A stretch of 64,000 nucleotides of DNA, from contig NZ_JAERRG010000026.1 of assembly GCF_016741935.1 (NCBI RefSeq), positions 62,001-126,000 of the forward strand, read 5' to 3'. The translations under genes and the position numbers were made by a program. Shown in pieces: positions 34,912 through 43,274 of this stretch. The notes under the pieces were generated by a model. That model saw only the letters and a list, made by a program, of their open reading frames with translations, searched no databases and was not told where the DNA came from. Position 1 is the stretch's first letter. Each line of letters begins with the position of its first letter. This stretch comes from Streptomyces endocoffeicus (GTDB taxonomy: Bacteria > Actinomycetota > Actinomycetes > Streptomycetales > Streptomycetaceae).

Positions 34912-35676
34912 GTGCGACGTCGTGGAGGGCGTGCCGTGCTCGCCCGGGGACTGTGGACGGCCGGTGAGCTCGCCGTCACCCTCGGGGTCGTGGTGCTGCT
35001 CTTCGTCGTCCACCAGCTGTGGTGGACCAACCGGCAGGCGAGGGCGGGCGCACGACACGAGGTGTCGGTGCTGGAGCGGCAGTGGCAGGACGGGGCGGCG
35101 GAGTCCGCGACGCCGTCGCCGGGCGCGACGGAATCCTCCGATCCGGCTCAGGGGGACGACCGCGACCGTGACCGTGACCGGTCGGCCGGGGGCGGCACCG
35201 GGGGCCAAGGGCCGCGGCGGGACCAGGCGTACGCGGTGCTCAGGATCCCGCGTATCGGCCTTACGGTGCCCATCGCCGAGGGCATCGGCCGCGCGGCGGT
35301 GCTCAACAAGGGCTATGTGGGCCACTATCCGCGCACCGCCCAGCCGGGCCAGGCGGGCAACGTCGCCCTCGCGGGCCACCGCAACACCCACGGCGAGCCC
35401 TTCCGGCAACTGGACGAGGTGCGCCCCGGCGACACGGTGCGCATCGACACCGCCGACGCCCGCTATACGTATGTGATCGAGCGCACCCTGCCGCGCACCT
35501 CGCCCGCCGACGGCACGGTGATCGCGCGGGTGCCGTACAGCTCCGCCCACCCCCGCTACCGCTACACCGAGCCGGGCTACTACCTCACGCTGACGACCTG
35601 CACCCCCGAATTCACCTCCCGCTACCGCCTGGTGGTCTGGGCCCGGCTACGGACCGCCGCCCCCCGGGACCTGTGA
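34912..35676 (+). CDS. Class E sortase
   Basis: 254 residues from a GTG at 34912, chosen because the upstream frame is repeat-like and the product starts with a basic stretch and a signal anchor (GELAVTLGVVVLLFVVHQLWW). The sortase core has His156 in LAGHRNTHG, Cys230 in LTTCTPEF and a downstream catalytic Arg (SRYRLVVW). Class E sortases in actinobacteria attach proteins with LAxTG motifs to peptidoglycan; one such protein is encoded at 41163. An acidic, Asp/Arg-repeat linker (DDRDRDRDR, about 80-100) separates anchor and catalytic domain. Confidence 0.92.
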   Translation: MRRRGGRAVLARGLWTAGELAVTLGVVVLLFVVHQLWWTNRQARAGARHEVSVLERQWQDGAAESATPSPGATESSDPAQGDDRDRDRDRSAGGGTGGQGPRRDQAYAVLRIPRIGLTVPIAEGIGRAAVLNKGYVGHYPRTAQPGQAGNVALAGHRNTHGEPFRQLDEVRPGDTVRIDTADARYTYVIERTLPRTSPADGTVIARVPYSSAHPRYRYTEPGYYLTLTTCTPEFTSRYRLVVWARLRTAAPRDL

Positions 35677-35808
35677 CGCCTGCGGCGGGCTGTTCCCCTC
35701 CCCGCCCCTTCCCTCAACTGGGGCTCCGCCCCAGACCCCGCTCCTCAAGCGCCGGAGGGGCTGGAAGGCGGAGCCGCATATCGGCACAGCCCCGCGCCGC
35801 TTCGGGGG
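35675..35808. repeat. Interspersed Streptomyces repeat, copy C
   Basis: Near-identical to copy B over its first 85 bases, beginning in the sortase stop codon; then diverges into GGAGCCGCATATCGG, a module shared with copy A. Confidence 0.8.
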
Positions 35809-35890
35809 CGCTGCCGAACCGGAGCCGACTTCCGCCGATCTGCTTAGACTGGCGGAGCCAGGAGGGGAGACCGGCCGGGAGAGGGGGGAC

Positions 35891-36217
35891 GTGACGGTGT
35901 CGCGACGACTCGAACGCTTGCGGACGCATCTGGGCGTCTGTCTGTTCCTGCTGACCGGGGTTCTGCTGGCGCAGAGCGGGGTGGTCAGCGCCGTCGCCCT
36001 CGCCGCCACCGTCGCGACCACGACGGCCGTCGCCGCCGCGCTGGCCCTGTGCGCGATCCTCGCCTCCCGCGGCCGCATGCCCGTCCCCGCCGGGCGGATT
36101 CGCACCGCGATACGGGACCGGGAGCGCCGTACGGCGTTCCTGCCACAGCGGGATCCCGATGCCGCCGGACGCCCGAGGCCCCGAGCGCCGGGCCGTCGCC
36201 TGCCGACGGCCGCGTAG
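35891..36217 (+). CDS. Small two-helix membrane protein (DUF6412-like)
   Basis: 108 residues from a GTG at 35891 with GAGAGGGG upstream. Two adjacent hydrophobic segments (about 14-32 and 34-58) are followed by a basic, proline/arginine-rich tail. I place it, with moderate confidence, in the small family that habitually precedes YidC/Oxa1-like genes in Streptomyces. Its position 174 bases before the insertase gene supports this. Function unknown. Confidence 0.65.
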   Translation: MTVSRRLERLRTHLGVCLFLLTGVLLAQSGVVSAVALAATVATTTAVAAALALCAILASRGRMPVPAGRIRTAIRDRERRTAFLPQRDPDAAGRPRPRAPGRRLPTAA

Positions 36218-36227
36218 GCGCACCGCT

Positions 36228-36320
36228 TTCAGCCTCTCCAGGGGGCACCTCCCAGCGGTAGCTGGGGGAGATTGAGGAGCGGGGTCCGGGGTGGAACCCC
36301 GGAAGCTCCAGGATCCGTAC
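36228..36320. repeat. Interspersed repeat, inverted copy E
   Basis: Contains GGGGGCACCTCCCAGCGGTA and GAGGAGCGGGGTCC; read on the minus strand it continues the GGACCCCGCTCCTCAA module of copy B. Lies 11 bases after a stop codon. Confidence 0.7.
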
Positions 36321-36391
36321 CGCCGCGCCACGCGGCTCGTCACGCCGATGTCTTCCTCACTCCGGCACGACGAGACCCGCGGAGGGCTCCC

Positions 36392-37051
36392 ATGTCCCTT
36401 TTCTCTTCCCTCGGCTCCCTGTTGACCACCATGGCGGACGGCCTCGATCCGCTCTTCGGCGCGTCCGCGGCGGCGGCCGCCATCGTCCTGTTCACGCTGT
36501 GCGTCCGCGCCGCGCTGCATCCCCTCGCACGGGCCGCGGTGCGCGGCGAGAAGGCGCGGGCCGCGCTCGCGCCGAAGATCACCGAGCTGGGCCGCAAGCA
36601 CCGGGACGACCCCGAGCGGATGCGGCGCGCCATGGCGGAGCTCCAGACGAAGGAGGGCGCGTCACCGCTGGCGGGGTGTCTGCCGACGCTCGCCCAGCTT
36701 CCGGTCTTCTTCGTCATGTACCACGTGTTCTCGACCGGCAGCGGCGCCGGAGACCTCCTCGACCACACGCTCGCCGGGGCCCCGCTCGGCGCCCACTGGG
36801 GCGGGGTGCTCAGCGGTGGGCCGGGGCTGGTCTACCTCGGGCTCTTCGCGCTGATCGCGGCCGTGGCCACCTGGACGTATCTCCGCGCCCGTAAGGCGAC
36901 CGTCCTCGGGGCGCCCGGGGTGGCCCGGGCGCTGCCGCTGCTGTCGTTCGGCACTCTCGTCACCGCCGCCGTGGTCCCGCTGGCGGCGGCGCTCTACCTG
37001 GCGACCAGCGCGACCTGGACGGCGGTGGAGCGGGCCCTGCTGCACCGCTGA
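36392..37051 (+). CDS. YidC/Oxa1-type membrane protein insertase paralogue
   Basis: 219 residues from ATG 36392. Oxa1 family traits: an N-terminal segment without a large periplasmic domain, a cytoplasmic basic coiled-coil hairpin (EKARAALAPKITELGRKHRDDPERMRRAMAELQTKEG), the motif GASPLAGCLPTLAQLPVFFVMYHV, and later helices. It is shorter than the housekeeping YidC and not near rpmH-rnpA, so it is a secondary paralogue. It should help insert small membrane proteins; the neighbour at 35891 is a candidate client or partner. Confidence 0.88.
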   Translation: MSLFSSLGSLLTTMADGLDPLFGASAAAAAIVLFTLCVRAALHPLARAAVRGEKARAALAPKITELGRKHRDDPERMRRAMAELQTKEGASPLAGCLPTLAQLPVFFVMYHVFSTGSGAGDLLDHTLAGAPLGAHWGGVLSGGPGLVYLGLFALIAAVATWTYLRARKATVLGAPGVARALPLLSFGTLVTAAVVPLAAALYLATSATWTAVERALLHR

Positions 37052-37225
37052 CGACGACACCGGCCGCGGCCACCCTTGAGACCGATGTCACCCTTTTAGG
37101 CGCGGTCACGCTTGAGACCGATGTCCCAGTCCGTGAACGAGGTCTTGCGGGCTGGACGCCCCTGAAGGGAGGATCAATCGGCCGGTTGGCGCCTCGCACC
37201 GGCCTGTGACCTCGGGAGTCTTGGG

Positions 37226-38092
37226 ATGAAACTGCTGCGAGTCGGACCGGCGGGCGCGGAACGCCCCGCGCTGCTCGATCAGAACGGCACCCTGCGCGAT
37301 CTGTCCGCCCTGGTCCCGGACATCGACGGCGCCCTCCTCGCCGATGAGGCCGCCCTCGCGCGGGTGCGCGCGGCGGCGGCCGCCGAGGGGGACGACGCGT
37401 TGCCCGCGATCGAGGACGGCGGGGTGCGGATCGGCCCGCCGCTCGGCCGTATCGGCAAGATCGTGTGCATCGGGCTGAACTACCATGACCACGCCACCGA
37501 GACCGGCGCGAGCATCCCCGAAGAGCCCATCGTCTTCATGAAGGCCCCGGACACGGTCGTCGGCCCCGATGACACGGTCCTCGTCCCGCGCGGCAGCGTG
37601 AAGACCGACTGGGAGGTCGAGCTCGCCATCGTCATTGGCCGCACCGCCCGCTACCTCGACTCCGACGAGGCCGCCCTCGCCGCGGTCGCGGGCTATGCGG
37701 TGGCCCACGACGTCTCCGAGCGCGCCTTCCAGATCGAGCGCGGCGGCCAGTGGGACAAGGGCAAGAACTGCGAGACGTTCAACCCCCTGGGCCCCTGGCT
37801 GGTCACCGCCGACGAGGTCCCCGACCCGCAGGCCCTGGGCCTGCGCCTCTGGGTCAACGGCGAGCTCCAGCAGAACGGCAACACGGCGGACCAGATCTTC
37901 GGCGTGGCCCAGGTGGTCCGCTACCTCAGCCAGTTCATGACCCTCTACCCCGGCGATGTCATCAACACCGGCACCCCGGCGGGCGTGGCCATGGGCCGCC
38001 CCGAGCCCAAGCCGTACCTGCGCGCGGGCGATGTCGTCGAGCTCGAGATCGAGGGGCTGGGCCGCCAGCGCCAGGAGTTCAAGGACGCCTGA
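37226..38092 (+). CDS. Fumarylacetoacetate hydrolase family protein
   Basis: 288 residues. The C-terminal FAH fold starts at KIVCIGLNYHDHATETG; metal-binding acidic residues occur in PEEPIVFMKAPDTVVGPDD and TDWEVELAIVIGRTAR, with DKGKNCETFNPLGPWLV following. Members hydrolyse or decarboxylate beta-diketo or oxo acids in aromatic degradation, often with Mg2+ or Mn2+. No catabolic operon is next to it, so the substrate is unknown. A direct repeat CTTGAGACCGATGTC lies at 37074 and 37110 upstream. Confidence 0.9.
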   Translation: MKLLRVGPAGAERPALLDQNGTLRDLSALVPDIDGALLADEAALARVRAAAAAEGDDALPAIEDGGVRIGPPLGRIGKIVCIGLNYHDHATETGASIPEEPIVFMKAPDTVVGPDDTVLVPRGSVKTDWEVELAIVIGRTARYLDSDEAALAAVAGYAVAHDVSERAFQIERGGQWDKGKNCETFNPLGPWLVTADEVPDPQALGLRLWVNGELQQNGNTADQIFGVAQVVRYLSQFMTLYPGDVINTGTPAGVAMGRPEPKPYLRAGDVVELEIEGLGRQRQEFKDA

Positions 38093-38099
38093 CGCGGGG

Positions 38100-38153
38100 C
38101 CGGATGACCCGGGTTGACCGGATGACCCCGCTTGACCGGATGACCCGGCTTGA
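38100..38153 (+). repeat. 18-bp tandem repeat after the FAH gene
   Basis: Three units of CCGGATGACCCGGCTTGA (with small variants) begin eight bases after the stop. The unit is a multiple of three and repeats a TGA. Confidence 0.8.
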
Positions 38154-38211
38154 ACGGGGGAGGGGCGGTCCCGCCGGGGCCGCCCCTCCCCCGACTCAGG
38201 CCCGGGTCAGC

Positions 38212-38700
38212 TCAGGCCCGGGTCGTCGACAGAAAGCGCCCCAGCGCCTCCACCACCAGCGCGTGGTCCTCGGCCTGCGGCAGCCCCGAGACCGCGACCG
38301 CGCCGATGACGCCCGTGCCCGTCACATGGATCGGGAAGGCGCCCCCGTGCGCCGCGTACCGGTCGGGGTCGAGGCGCGAGGACTCCTCGAAGCTGCTGCC
38401 CTTGGCGCGGAACCGGGTGCCGACCAGGAACGAGCTCGCCCCGTAGCGCTCCACGACCCGGCACTTGCGCTCCAGCCAGGCGTCGTTGTCGGGGGAGGTG
38501 CCCGGCAGGGCGCGGTGGAAGAGGCGCTGACCGGCCCGCTGGATGCCGATCGTCACGGCGGCGCCGCGCTCCTGGGCCAGATCGGCGATGAGGCAGCCGA
38601 GCCGCCAGGCGTCGTCGTTGTCGAAGCGGGGCAGCCGCAGCCGGCGCTCCTGCTCCTCCAGCTCCGCCACGCGGGATATCGCGTCGGTGTGCTCGCTCAT
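38212..38700 (-). CDS. UPF0303 / heme-degrading-domain protein
   Basis: 162 residues from ATG 38700, which overlaps the end of the oxidoreductase gene by 4 nt. The sequence matches the UPF0303/GlcG-like group: DAWRLGCLIADLAQERGAAVTIGIQRAGQRLFHRALPG, KCRVVERYGASSF and GAFPIHVTGTGVIGAVAVSGLPQAEDH. Some relatives bind heme, others are linked to sugar or glycolate metabolism. It is translationally coupled to a Gfo/Idh/MocA oxidoreductase and likely shares its regulation by the divergent ROK protein. Confidence 0.85.
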   Translation of the reverse strand: MSEHTDAISRVAELEEQERRLRLPRFDNDDAWRLGCLIADLAQERGAAVTIGIQRAGQRLFHRALPGTSPDNDAWLERKCRVVERYGASSFLVGTRFRAKGSSFEESSRLDPDRYAAHGGAFPIHVTGTGVIGAVAVSGLPQAEDHALVVEALGRFLSTTRA

Positions 38701-39797
38701 GCGGGGACCTCGATCCGGACGGTACGGCGCTCCGCGGCCGCCACCCGGGCCGCCTCCAGCACATGCAGGGTGGCCGCGGCCTCGGCGGCGGTGACCGGCG
38801 GCGGGGTGCCGTCGCGGAGGGCGGCGGCGACGGCGGCGTAGTACGCGGGGTAGTCGCCCCGGAGGGTCTCCACCGGGACGCCGCCGCCGGTCGTCGGGGA
38901 TTCCCCCGCGCCCAGCCGGCCCCAGTCGCCCTCCGGTTCGGCGCCCCATGCGACGGACGGGTCGCCGGGGCGCAGCCCCTCGCGCAGGGCGGCCTCCTGC
39001 GGGTCGAGACCGTACTTCACATAGCCCGATTCGCTGCCCAGCACCCGGAAGCGCGGGCCGAGCTGGGCGGTGGTCGCGCTCATCCACAGATGGGAGCGGA
39101 CCCCACTGGTGTGGGTGAGGGCGATGAAGGTGTCGTCGTCGGTCCGCGCTCCGGGACGGCGCACATCGACCTCGGCGTAGACGGACTCGACCGGGCCGAA
39201 GAGGGTGAGCGCCTGGTCGACCAGATGGCTGCCCAGGTCGTACAGCAGCCCGCCGACCTCGGCCGGGTCGCCGGACTCCCGCCAGCCGCCCTTGAGCTGC
39301 GGCCGCCACCGCTCGAAGCGGGACTCGAAGCGCTGCACCTCGCCCAGCGCGCCCTCGGCGAGCAGCTTGCGGAGGGTGCGGAAGTCGTTGTCCCAGCGGC
39401 GGTTCTGGAAGACGGTCAGCAGCAGCCCGCGGGCCTCGGCGAGCGCGGCCAGCTCCTCGGCCTCGGCGGCGGTCGCGGCCAGCGGCTTGTCCACGACGGT
39501 CGGCAGCCCGGCCTCGAGGGCGGCGCGGGCGAGCGGGACATGGGTGCGGTTGGGGGAGGCGATGACGATCAGGTCCAGCTCATCCGCGCGGGCCCACAGC
39601 TCATCGGCGGAGTCCACGAGCCGGACGTCGGGGAACTCGGCGCGCGCCTGCCGCTGCCGCTCCGGGCTGGAGGTGACGATGGTGTCGAGGACCAGCCCCT
39701 CGGTGGCCGCGATCAAGGGGGCGTGGAAGACGGATCCGGCCAGGCCGTAGCCGATCAGTCCCACTCGGGTGGTGCTGCTGTCATCGGTGGCATCCAT
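38697..39797 (-). CDS. Gfo/Idh/MocA family oxidoreductase
   Basis: 366 residues from ATG 39797. N-terminal Rossmann fold (VGLIGYGLAGSVFHAPLI), IASPNRTH, then the conserved catalytic-region motif VVDKPLAATAAEAEEL (Lys-Pro) and C-terminal GGLLYDLGSHLVDQALTLFG. An NAD(P)-dependent sugar or inositol-type dehydrogenase by family. Divergent from the ROK regulator at 39854, with only 56 bases between them that hold a strong inverted repeat. Control by that regulator and a sugar ligand is likely but inferred. Confidence 0.92.
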   Translation of the reverse strand: MDATDDSSTTRVGLIGYGLAGSVFHAPLIAATEGLVLDTIVTSSPERQRQARAEFPDVRLVDSADELWARADELDLIVIASPNRTHVPLARAALEAGLPTVVDKPLAATAAEAEELAALAEARGLLLTVFQNRRWDNDFRTLRKLLAEGALGEVQRFESRFERWRPQLKGGWRESGDPAEVGGLLYDLGSHLVDQALTLFGPVESVYAEVDVRRPGARTDDDTFIALTHTSGVRSHLWMSATTAQLGPRFRVLGSESGYVKYGLDPQEAALREGLRPGDPSVAWGAEPEGDWGRLGAGESPTTGGGVPVETLRGDYPAYYAAVAAALRDGTPPPVTAAEAAATLHVLEAARVAAAERRTVRIEVPA

Positions 39798-39803
39798 GAA
39801 GGC

Positions 39804-39830
39804 CACTTTGGCAACAGTGTTGCCAAAGTG
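39804..39830. promoter_or_regulatory. Operator-like 12-bp inverted repeat between ROK and oxidoreductase genes
   Basis: CACTTTGGCAAC (39804-39815) and GTTGCCAAAGTG (39819-39830) are perfect inverted repeats with a 3-base spacer. It lies 7 bases upstream of the oxidoreductase start and 24 before the ROK start; the core resembles operators of ROK/NagC-Mlc type proteins. It could block both promoters or ribosome entry. Confidence 0.75.
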
Positions 39831-39853
39831 CAAGCGGTGGCCACAATGGAGGA

Positions 39854-41044
39854 GTGAACAGCACGATGTCCGGAGCGGCCGGGCCCGGAGCCAATCTGAC
39901 CGCCCTGCGCAGCCACAACGCGGCACTCGTCCTGCGACTGCTGCGGGACGCGGGCGAGGACGGCGTCAGCCGGCCGGAGCTGGCCGGGCGCACCGGCCTC
40001 ACCCCCCAGGCCGTCAGCAAGATCACGGCCCGGCTGAGGGCGGAGGGGCTGCTGGCGGAGGCCGGTCAGCGCGCCTCGACCGGCGGCAAACCGCCCACCG
40101 CGCTCCGGCTGGTCCCGGACGCCCGCCACGCGATCGGGCTCCAGCTCGACCGCGACGAGGTGACGGCGGTCCTGGTCGACCTCGCGGGCACCTCGGTCGC
40201 GGCCCGCTCGGCCCCCTTCGACTTCGGCGCCCCCGCCGAGGAGGCGCTCGCGGCGGCCACGGCGGAGGTCAGGGCGCTCCTCGCGGACGCGGCGGCAGGC
40301 GGCGTGGTGGCCGGAACGGTGGGCGGCGTGCTGGGCGGAACGGCGGGCGGCGGCATCGAGGCGGGCGGCGGCAGTGGCTTGGCGGCAGGCGGCGGGCTGC
40401 TCGGCGTCGGCGTCGCCGCGCCCGGACCTCTCGACCACGGCTCGGGCGTGCTGCACCGCGTCACCGGCTTCCCCCAGTGGGACGGCTTCCCACTGCGCGA
40501 CGCCCTCGCCGAGCGGCTCGCCCTCCCCGTCGTCCTCGACAAGGACACCAACGCCGCGGCGCTCGGGCTGGTGACCGCCGGGACCGCCGAGTCGGCCGCG
40601 TACCTCCACCTGGGCACCGGCCTGGGTGCCGGTCTGGTGCTCGGCGGGGATGTGTACCGGGGGGCGCGGACCGACGCGGGGGAGTTCGGGCACCAGGTGA
40701 TACACCTCGACGGGCCGCCCTGCGAGTGCGGCAACAACGGCTGTCTGGAGGCGCTGTGCCTCGCGGCCGCCGCGCGTGGCGACCGTACGGACGCCGCGCG
40801 GCTGCTCGGCATCGGCGCGACCAACCTCGTACGGCTCCTCGACATCGACCGGGTGCTCCTGGGCGGCCGGATGGTGCTGGCCGACCCCGAGCCGTACGTT
40901 CGCGGTGTGGCCACGATGATCGCCGAGGACTCCGCCCGCGCCAGCCGCCCGCCGGTCTCCGTGGACGTCGTGGAGCGGGGCGAGCGGGCCGTCGTCGAGG
41001 GCGCCGCCCGGCTGGTGCTCGCACCGCTGTTCGCACTGGGCTGA
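39854..41044 (+). CDS. ROK-family transcriptional regulator
   Basis: 396 residues from a GTG at 39854. An N-terminal winged helix (about 17-75: LRSHNAALVLRLLRDAGEDGVSRPELAGRTGLTPQAVSKI) precedes a sugar-kinase-like ROK domain with the zinc signature EFGHQVIHLDGPPCECGNNG. An unusual Gly/Ala-rich insertion (about 150-178, GGVLGGTAGGGIEAGGG) lies in the domain. By family it represses sugar or polyol genes and senses a sugar. The divergent oxidoreductase and the inverted repeat between them identify the likely target. Confidence 0.92.
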   Translation: MNSTMSGAAGPGANLTALRSHNAALVLRLLRDAGEDGVSRPELAGRTGLTPQAVSKITARLRAEGLLAEAGQRASTGGKPPTALRLVPDARHAIGLQLDRDEVTAVLVDLAGTSVAARSAPFDFGAPAEEALAAATAEVRALLADAAAGGVVAGTVGGVLGGTAGGGIEAGGGSGLAAGGGLLGVGVAAPGPLDHGSGVLHRVTGFPQWDGFPLRDALAERLALPVVLDKDTNAAALGLVTAGTAESAAYLHLGTGLGAGLVLGGDVYRGARTDAGEFGHQVIHLDGPPCECGNNGCLEALCLAAAARGDRTDAARLLGIGATNLVRLLDIDRVLLGGRMVLADPEPYVRGVATMIAEDSARASRPPVSVDVVERGERAVVEGAARLVLAPLFALG

Positions 41045-41162
41045 TCGAGCGGGATTCTGACCGCCAGTCGGGGGCAATCCGGGCCTGGTGCGGTGTGTCG
41101 GCGTGCGGACGCGGAATGTAGCGGAGTGCTCGGGGAAAACCGCAGCACAGCAGAGGTCACTC

Positions 41163-42806
41163 ATGCGCTTGCCCACCGCACTGTCCCTACGAGCTGTCCT
41201 TCCGGCGGCCGCGCTCGCGTTCGCCCCGGCCCTCTATGGAGTCCCGGCGTACGCCGCCGAGGCCGAGCCCGCCGCCTGCGGGGACCGGAACGCCTCCGAC
41301 TTTCCGATCGAAGCCCATCTGAGCGGCGGGCCGGACCAGTACGCCCTGGGCGGCGGCTGGCGCGGCTGGCACCTCGAGCTGCGCAACGCCACGGACACCG
41401 GCTGCCGCGCCATCCACCCCATCGCCGTCCTGGTCGACGAGGCCCGTCAACTGCGGCCCCGCCATATCGGCTTCGAGTTCCTGGACCCCTCCGCGGACGG
41501 CGGTGCCACCTGGCGGGCCGTCTCCTTCCAGACCACGGACGAGGACGAGAACATCGGGGTCTTCGACGACCACTTCAAGGGCTTCACCGTGCCCGCGCAC
41601 AAGACCGTCGACGTCCACGTGCGCACGCGCTTCACCGCGGACGCGCCCGAGGGGCCGGTGACGGCCAACGCGATCGCCGTACAGCGGCGCGCGGACGACG
41701 GCGACTGGGTGGGGCAGTCGAACGACTACGTCTTCCGCATCGGCGGGACGGCGACGGCTACGGGTTCGGGTACGAGTACGGATTCGGGTTCGGATACGGG
41801 CATGGGTTCGGATACGGGCATGGATGCGGATGCCGGTACTGCGGGCACCGGTTCCGGCACCGGTACCGGAACCACGGGCCCGGACGCCGGAACGCGTACG
41901 AGGGCGGCCACGCGCTCCGGCGGGCTTACGGAGACCGGGACAGGGACGGATGCCGGTGCCGACGCCGGAGCCGCCACCGACGGGGACACTGAGACGAAGG
42001 CCGTTCCGGAACCGACCACCCGCTCCAAGCGCCCCACGGCCACGCCGAGCCGAACGTCCGAGGAGACCGCCTCGGCCGCGCCGAGCCGGAAGCCGGGCGC
42101 CACCAGAAGTCCTGGCGCGACCCATAAGGAGAGCAGCCCGGCCGCGGTGCCGCCCCGCGCCGACAGCGACGTTGACGACTCCGATCCCAGCGCCGAAGAG
42201 GACACCGGGACCGGAGCGGATACCGATACCGATACGGATTCCGAGTTGGGCGCGGATGTCGATACGGACATGGACACCGACCTCGGGGCGGACACGGACC
42301 CGGACCCGGGCTCGGACTCAAGCACGGACGCCGATACGGGTACCGACACCGAGGCGGGTACTGACACCGGCACCGACACCGGCACCGACACCGGTACCGA
42401 TCTCGACGAGGGCCTGGACACCGACACCGACACCGGCACCGACACCGGCACCGACACCGACCTCGGTACGGAGACCGATCCCGGCACCGACGTGGGCACC
42501 GACCTCGGCACCGACACCGGGCTGGGTACGGAGACCGACGACCCCGGCGCCGAATCCGACCTGGGCACCGAAACCGACGCTGGACGCGAGCCCCAGGCTG
42601 AGCCCAGCACCGGTACCGGTACCGGCACCGGCAGTGACGGCCGTCACGAGGAGGACGGCGGCCACGAGCGCGAGCACGAGCGGATGCCCGAACTCGCCGC
42701 GACGGGCCGTCACACCGCCCTGCTCGCGGGGCTCGGCGTCATCAGCGCCGCGCTCGTGACCTGCGGGACCGTCCTCGTGGTGAGGTCCCGGCGCTCGGGG
42801 GTCTGA
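41163..42806 (+). CDS. Cell-wall anchored surface protein with Asp/Thr repeats (LAATG)
   Basis: 547 residues from ATG 41163. A signal peptide (about 1-35, ending PAYAAEA) is followed by a folded domain to about 200 (SDFPIEAHLSGGPDQYALGG, CRAIHPIAVLVDEARQLR). A long low-complexity region has Thr-Gly-Asp units, densest from about 345 to 500 (DTDTGTDTGTDLDE). At the end come a sorting motif Leu511-Ala-Ala-Thr-Gly515, a membrane helix and RSRRSGV. The LAxTG form suits class E sortases such as the one at 34912. Probably displayed on the hyphal surface; ligand unknown. The acidic repeats may bind cations. Confidence 0.85.
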   Translation: MRLPTALSLRAVLPAAALAFAPALYGVPAYAAEAEPAACGDRNASDFPIEAHLSGGPDQYALGGGWRGWHLELRNATDTGCRAIHPIAVLVDEARQLRPRHIGFEFLDPSADGGATWRAVSFQTTDEDENIGVFDDHFKGFTVPAHKTVDVHVRTRFTADAPEGPVTANAIAVQRRADDGDWVGQSNDYVFRIGGTATATGSGTSTDSGSDTGMGSDTGMDADAGTAGTGSGTGTGTTGPDAGTRTRAATRSGGLTETGTGTDAGADAGAATDGDTETKAVPEPTTRSKRPTATPSRTSEETASAAPSRKPGATRSPGATHKESSPAAVPPRADSDVDDSDPSAEEDTGTGADTDTDTDSELGADVDTDMDTDLGADTDPDPGSDSSTDADTGTDTEAGTDTGTDTGTDTGTDLDEGLDTDTDTGTDTGTDTDLGTETDPGTDVGTDLGTDTGLGTETDDPGAESDLGTETDAGREPQAEPSTGTGTGTGSDGRHEEDGGHEREHERMPELAATGRHTALLAGLGVISAALVTCGTVLVVRSRRSGV

Positions 42807-42852
42807 AGCCCCGGCGCCCGGACGCCCTCACGTCGTCCGACGCATGGACGAA

Positions 42853-43041
42853 CTACTGGCCCCGGGGCCCCTCGCCCCGGGGGCGCAGTTCGTCGTCGAC
42901 CTTGTCCGAGCCGGACTGGATCTGCTCCGAGTACTTGCCGCCGGTCTTCTTGTCCGCGGTCTCGGCCCCCTTACGGGCGCCCTTCCGAGCCTTGTCCGGG
43001 TTCTTGCTGATCGCGCCCTTGAGCTTGTCCATCATGCCCAT
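42853..43041 (-). CDS. Small antitoxin-like protein (MT0933/Rv0909 family)
   Basis: 62 residues from ATG 43041 with a strong AAGGAGG ribosome site. Sequence MGMMDKLKGAISKNPDKA with KGAETADKKTGGKYSEQI matches the small charged antitoxin-like family of actinobacteria. No toxin gene lies beside it: the neighbours are the surface protein and a HAD hydrolase. The antitoxin label therefore rests on family resemblance only; many members are orphans with stress-related expression. A near-perfect palindrome (43098-43116) lies upstream. Confidence 0.75.
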   Translation of the reverse strand: MGMMDKLKGAISKNPDKARKGARKGAETADKKTGGKYSEQIQSGSDKVDDELRPRGEGPRGQ

Positions 43042-43274
43042 CGCGGCCTCCTTACGGTCCGGCCTGGTCCGGCCTTACGGTCCGGCTCGTTCCACGGAGG
43101 GGCGGATTCCGCCCCTTCCCCAGGATCAGACACCTGTGCGGATCTGTCGCGCTGGGACGGAGCGCGAACGGACGGCGAACGGACCGTGCTCCGGAACACA
43201 GGGCGGTCTCCCCAGCGCTTTCCCCGGTTAGGCTGAGGTCGTCGCAGAGGTCGATTCCGAGGGGAGAGCAACCA

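Noticed and set aside
42230..42640. Repeats that could be mistaken for a CRISPR array
   Set aside because: They are short, irregular, in frame and encode Asp/Thr/Gly repeats of a surface protein; there are no unique spacers and no cas genes.
42853..43041. Toxin-antitoxin module
   Set aside because: Only the antitoxin-like protein is present; neither neighbour resembles a toxin.
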